From Caenorhabditis remanei (taxonomy: Eukaryota; Nematoda; Chromadorea; Rhabditida; Rhabditidae): a stretch of DNA of 64,000 nucleotides. The notes beneath the pieces are model-generated. The model was not told the DNA's origin. It saw only the letters and a program-made list of their open reading frames with translations, and searched no databases. Below are positions 61,085-64,000 of the stretch, piece by piece (positions within the stretch are counted from its first letter, which is position 1; each line of letters starts with the position of its first letter). The DNA is taken from the NCBI RefSeq assembly GCF_010183535.1, contig NC_071332.1:8866001-8930000 (forward strand), in the 5' to 3' direction. A program made the translations under genes and the position numbers.

Positions 61085-62388
61085 TCATAAGGAACTTCTC
61101 GGATTGCCGTCCCAGACATAAAATTCAAAAGAATCGTGCGTGATGAAGACTGATCCTAATTTGCCTCCACCTTCCTGTTCAATATCCAAAAATTGACTGC
61201 AGTCGACTGACTCTACGTAGCTGGTGACCATTCTAAAAAAGTAAATTTAACTACTAAATGTCCAATAAAAGTTATTTTTGTTCATTTCACCATAATGGAT
61301 ACAAATGTATAGGAGCATATAAAATGCATAGAATTCTGTACTTACTGTGGATCCAGTTCATAGATTTGTGGTCTATTGGATCGGTCCCATCGCTTCGTTT
61401 TAAAGTCTTTGAGTATTTCTCGTAGATTAACATCTGCACGTGGAAATCCATTGGGAAAATAGTAATTTTCGAATAGAGAAACCCGAACCATTTTCAGGTT
61501 TTGATAAGCCGTTTTGTCAACCCATTTTCTCAACAACTGTATTAACAATACCGTATCGCATTTAGCTTGTTCCAGAATTAAGCAGTTTCCAGTAAAACTG
61601 GGAATCATTGCTGCTGCTGCAAATCCAGAACGTTTGCAATACAATTTTGGAATCGAAAATATTTCTGAGTTTCTATTGAAATTGCCACTGATAAATGGGA
61701 CAATGTGCACACACTCTTGATTGTTGTGAACGAATAAAAACTCTTCTAAAACACTTGCGACTGCTTGTGACCCTTTCAAATAACTTGCTCTAACATTCTC
61801 TAGAATAGGAAGATTTGTCAAATATCTGCATGATGAAACTAGAATCTCAACACGTAATGTGTTTTGAAATATACATTTCACGTGGTTTTGTAGTGCTACA
61901 GGAGCTATATCACGGTATTGTTCCAAATAAGTGAGATCATAGTTCACAATTTCGTTTTGAGGAGAAAACATTGCCCGTGGTCTGAAATAAAGTTGAAATA
62001 CAAATATTCACAAAAAATGTGGTGAAAAGATTTATTTTATTACCGGATAATAGCTTTAAAACATTTTCACTCACCGAAATTTGATAACCATGCCACCCAT
62101 TTTGAGCTCCAGAATGTTATCTGCTGGTTGCTGATAATAAGAAACACATTCCATAAGAGACAGAAGATACATATCGTCTCCGTGTTTGCCTGCCATGAGC
62201 TTCGCACAAATAGTGTTGCTTCCGATTATATACCGAATTCTCCGAATGTCATAATAGAATTTGATACTTGAAATAATCTCCAATACTCTAGACGAGCATA
62301 AGCTCAACATGAATATATTCCGAAAAGTCATTTCTTGGATGATTTTAGTTTGTACCAAAAAAGGAAATTTTAGAAATTTCAGAGACAT
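61085..62388 (-). CDS. F-box protein with FBA2-type domain (365 aa)
   Basis: Three exons, 62388-62075, 61981-61346 and 61232-61085, join in frame (GT/AG) to 365 residues. Residues about 5-45 form an F-box: FPFLVQTKIIQEM followed by LSLCSSRVLEII, the pattern seen in nematode F-box A/B proteins. The rest resembles the F-box-associated type 2 region, ending with a short strand-like block (SVFITHDSFEFYVWDG). The ATG follows a TTTTCTAG acceptor by one base, a likely spliced-leader site. F-box proteins recruit substrates to SCF (SKP1-cullin) ubiquitin ligases. This subfamily is hugely expanded and fast-evolving in Caenorhabditis, so individual targets are unknown. The gene is intact here. It probably belongs to the fbxb group, but I assign no specific symbol. 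Confidence 0.88.
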
Positions 62389-62702
62389 TCTAGAAAAGTA
62401 AGTTTTGAAATCGTATTTGAATTAGTGAACAAAATGAATAGTAGGCAACAATCAATACATAAATGTCGACAGGTCCCTGAGAAGAAATCTCTTCATCATC
62501 ACAATAGAGAGTACATAGATGGACACACCATTTGGTGTTTGTTCAAACCGTTGTTTACGAGAACTGGAACCAAAAACTAATAATAATAATCGGTGAGCTA
62601 ACAGATCCAAAAAATACCTTCGTTTATATTCAATGTTTCAGGATCGCTCGCGCTGAAAAGCCCAAGAAGATACATATAATGAAAGAACTCAATTTTTAAT
62701 AT
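62389..62702. other. Short intergenic region
   Basis: About 300 bases between the F-box gene start and the 3' end of the ground-like gene; both genes are on the minus strand. It presumably includes the F-box gene promoter. No other feature is seen. Confidence 0.5.
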
Positions 62703-62708
62703 TTTATT
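62703..62708 (-). terminator. Poly(A) signal AATAAA
   Basis: TTTATT on the + strand, about 98 bases beyond the stop codon of the ground-like gene. Confidence 0.75.
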
Positions 62709-62805
62709 GCATTCAAGTCAGAATTGAGCAAATAGTGAATGATGAGCTGACAATTTAAATATCACTGACGACAGTGGGAAGAGTTCTAGAAGTGGATGAA
62801 GATGT

Positions 62806-64000
62806 TCAGTTCTTCTTGGTTTCCTCCTCTTCCTTCTTTGGCTCGAGTTCCTTCTCCTCGGCCTTCTCGCTCTTCTCCTCAACTTCATCCTTCTTCACCT
62901 CTTCTTCCTTCTTCTCTTCTTCTTTCTTCTCCTCAGCCTTCTCTTCCTTCTTCTCTTCCTCCTTCTTTGGCTCTTCTTCCTTCTTCTCCTCTACTTTCTC
63001 TTCCTCTTTCTTTTCCTCTTCTTTCTTTGGCTCTTCCTCTACTTTCTTCTCTTCTTCCTTCTTCTCAACAACCTCCTTATGGTTGATTCTGAGGATGGTG
63101 CAGTGAACATTCTCCTTTTGAACTTGGCAGAAGTCATCAGTTTCAGCTGTGAATGGAGCTGGTTTCTCGTTACAGACAACAATGTAGTCGGATCCGGCGA
63201 CCTTCTCCTTGAGGGCCTTGAGGGACTCAGCGACGGTTTCCTTGGTGTTCTGAAAGAGAAAGTTAGAAAAGTCACTGAATCGAAAAGATATACCTCGTTG
63301 AGGATAATTCTGAGCTCTTCGTTGTTACATTTGTTGAGATCATCGTGGGCGATGACGTTGAGGGCCTCTCTCTTCTTGCGTCCGCATCCTCCTCCGCATC
63401 CACCGCCTCCTCCTCCTCCGCCTGAAAAAAACAGTTGAAGTAATTGTTTTCAGATCAAGAAGTTGTTGTTCAACTCACATCCTCCTCCGCCTCCTCCTCC
63501 GCATCCTCCACCTCCTCCTCCGCCTGAAAATAAGAATTGATATAATGAATCTCAGAAACTAGAAATCTTTTCCACATACATCCTCCACCGCCTCCTCCTC
63601 CGCATCCTCCACCACCTCCTCCTCCACCTGAAAACCGTGTTTAGTGAGCTTCCGAATTTCCAGTAAACCAGTAGTATGAACTATGTTATGAAGCTCCAGA
63701 TGGTTATGCATTGGTTATATTTTCTACTCTATGTGATCAAACACCTTTCTATTTAAAAACCGTTTATTTGATTGCGTTTAATACGATACAAAAGAAATAA
63801 ATAAGTGATAGCCGTCTAACTGAATGAAAGCCGACTAAATCACTTACATCCTCCTCCGCATCCTCCGCCTCCTCCTCCGCCTGAAATGTTAGGAAATGGT
63901 AAATGAATTGAACTGATATGTCACTTACATCCTCCTCCGCCTCCGCATGGTGGTGGTGGTGGTGGAGCACATCCTCCTCCACCTCCGCATCCACCTCCTC
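62806..64000 (-). CDS. grl-23: Ground-like (GRL) domain protein, 3' part; 5' end outside window
   Basis: Exons on the minus strand: 64000-63929 (incomplete), 63880-63848, 63627-63580, 63523-63479, 63421-63294 and 63249-62806. The first four and the start of the fifth encode Gly runs punctuated by single cysteines (CGGGGGGC-like) plus one Ala-(Pro)6 stretch. Next come RKKRE and the ground-like domain (about 75 residues, from LNVIAHDDLNKC to VHCTILRI), with cysteines at NKC, VVC, DFC and VHC. The carboxy tail of about 90 residues is almost pure Glu/Lys (EEKKEEEPKK repeats). Ground-like proteins are hedgehog-related, nematode-specific secreted proteins, often cuticle or glia associated. The symbol rests on the conserved neighbourhood next to mrps-5 (C. 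elegans grl-23, from memory) and on the domain, not on a search. Confidence 0.85.

Noticed and set aside
62774..63106. Plus-strand Ser/Phe-rich frame
   Set aside because: Antisense reading of the Glu/Lys tail of the ground-like gene.
1..64000. CRISPR array, bacterial operon, SL RNA or rRNA genes
   Set aside because: Looked for and not seen; the sequence is eukaryotic and no such repeats or conserved RNA cores were found.

Overview
The window is nematode nuclear DNA, almost certainly from a Caenorhabditis species. Genes are split by short introns with GTAAGT-type donors and TTTTCAG acceptors. Several start codons lie just downstream of an acceptor-like site, as expected for spliced-leader trans-splicing. 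Several encoded proteins belong to families found in, or expanded in, Caenorhabditis: a ground-like protein and an F-box/FBA2 protein, together with clear SEL-1 and mitochondrial ribosomal S5 orthologues. From memory, sel-1, mrps-5 and grl-23 are neighbours on C. elegans chromosome V, so the order sel-1, mrps-5, grl looks like conserved synteny. I cannot name the species. All gene models were spliced by hand from the sequence, and every reported CDS stays in frame across its junctions.

Layout. 1-5.5 kb: a strand-asymmetric, T-poor, A-rich block without a credible gene, studded with the word TACCAGC and ending in an LTR-like segment with a poly(A) signal. 8.6-10.0 kb (-): a six-exon gene for a secreted cysteine-containing protein of unknown function. 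11.6-12.1 kb (+): a divergently transcribed three-exon gene for a small unknown protein. 12.2-25.6 kb: a long noncoding stretch with a dense scatter of TGCACTTT/AAAGTGCA words. 25.6-27.0 kb (+): a four-exon gene for a Ser-rich, probably nuclear, protein. 27-34.7 kb: noncoding. 34.7-39.2 kb (-): two tandem paralogous genes for secreted 8-cysteine proteins with matching promoters, separated by a 541-bp palindromic MITE flanked by TTAA. 39.2-46.3 kb: mostly noncoding, with two weak exon-like candidates. 46.3-48.6 kb (+): sel-1. 49.1-51.0 kb (+): mrps-5, 438 bp downstream and perhaps co-transcribed. 51.7-53.1 kb (-): a three-exon gene for a 97-residue peptide-precursor-like protein. 53-61 kb: noncoding, with a mariner-type MITE. 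61.1-62.4 kb (-): an F-box/FBA2 gene. 62.8-64.0 kb (-): the 3' part of a ground-like gene whose Gly/Cys repeats sit in phase-matched micro-exons; its 5' end lies beyond the window.

The genes do not form one pathway. sel-1 acts in ER-associated degradation, mrps-5 in mitochondrial translation, and the F-box protein presumably in SCF ubiquitin ligases. At least five of the remaining products carry signal peptides or belong to secreted families (the Cys protein, the paralogue pair, the peptide precursor and the ground-like protein). The most unexplained signals are the TACCAGC array, the TGCACTTT field, the duplicated promoter module of the paralogue pair, and the unplaced 97-aa secreted precursor.
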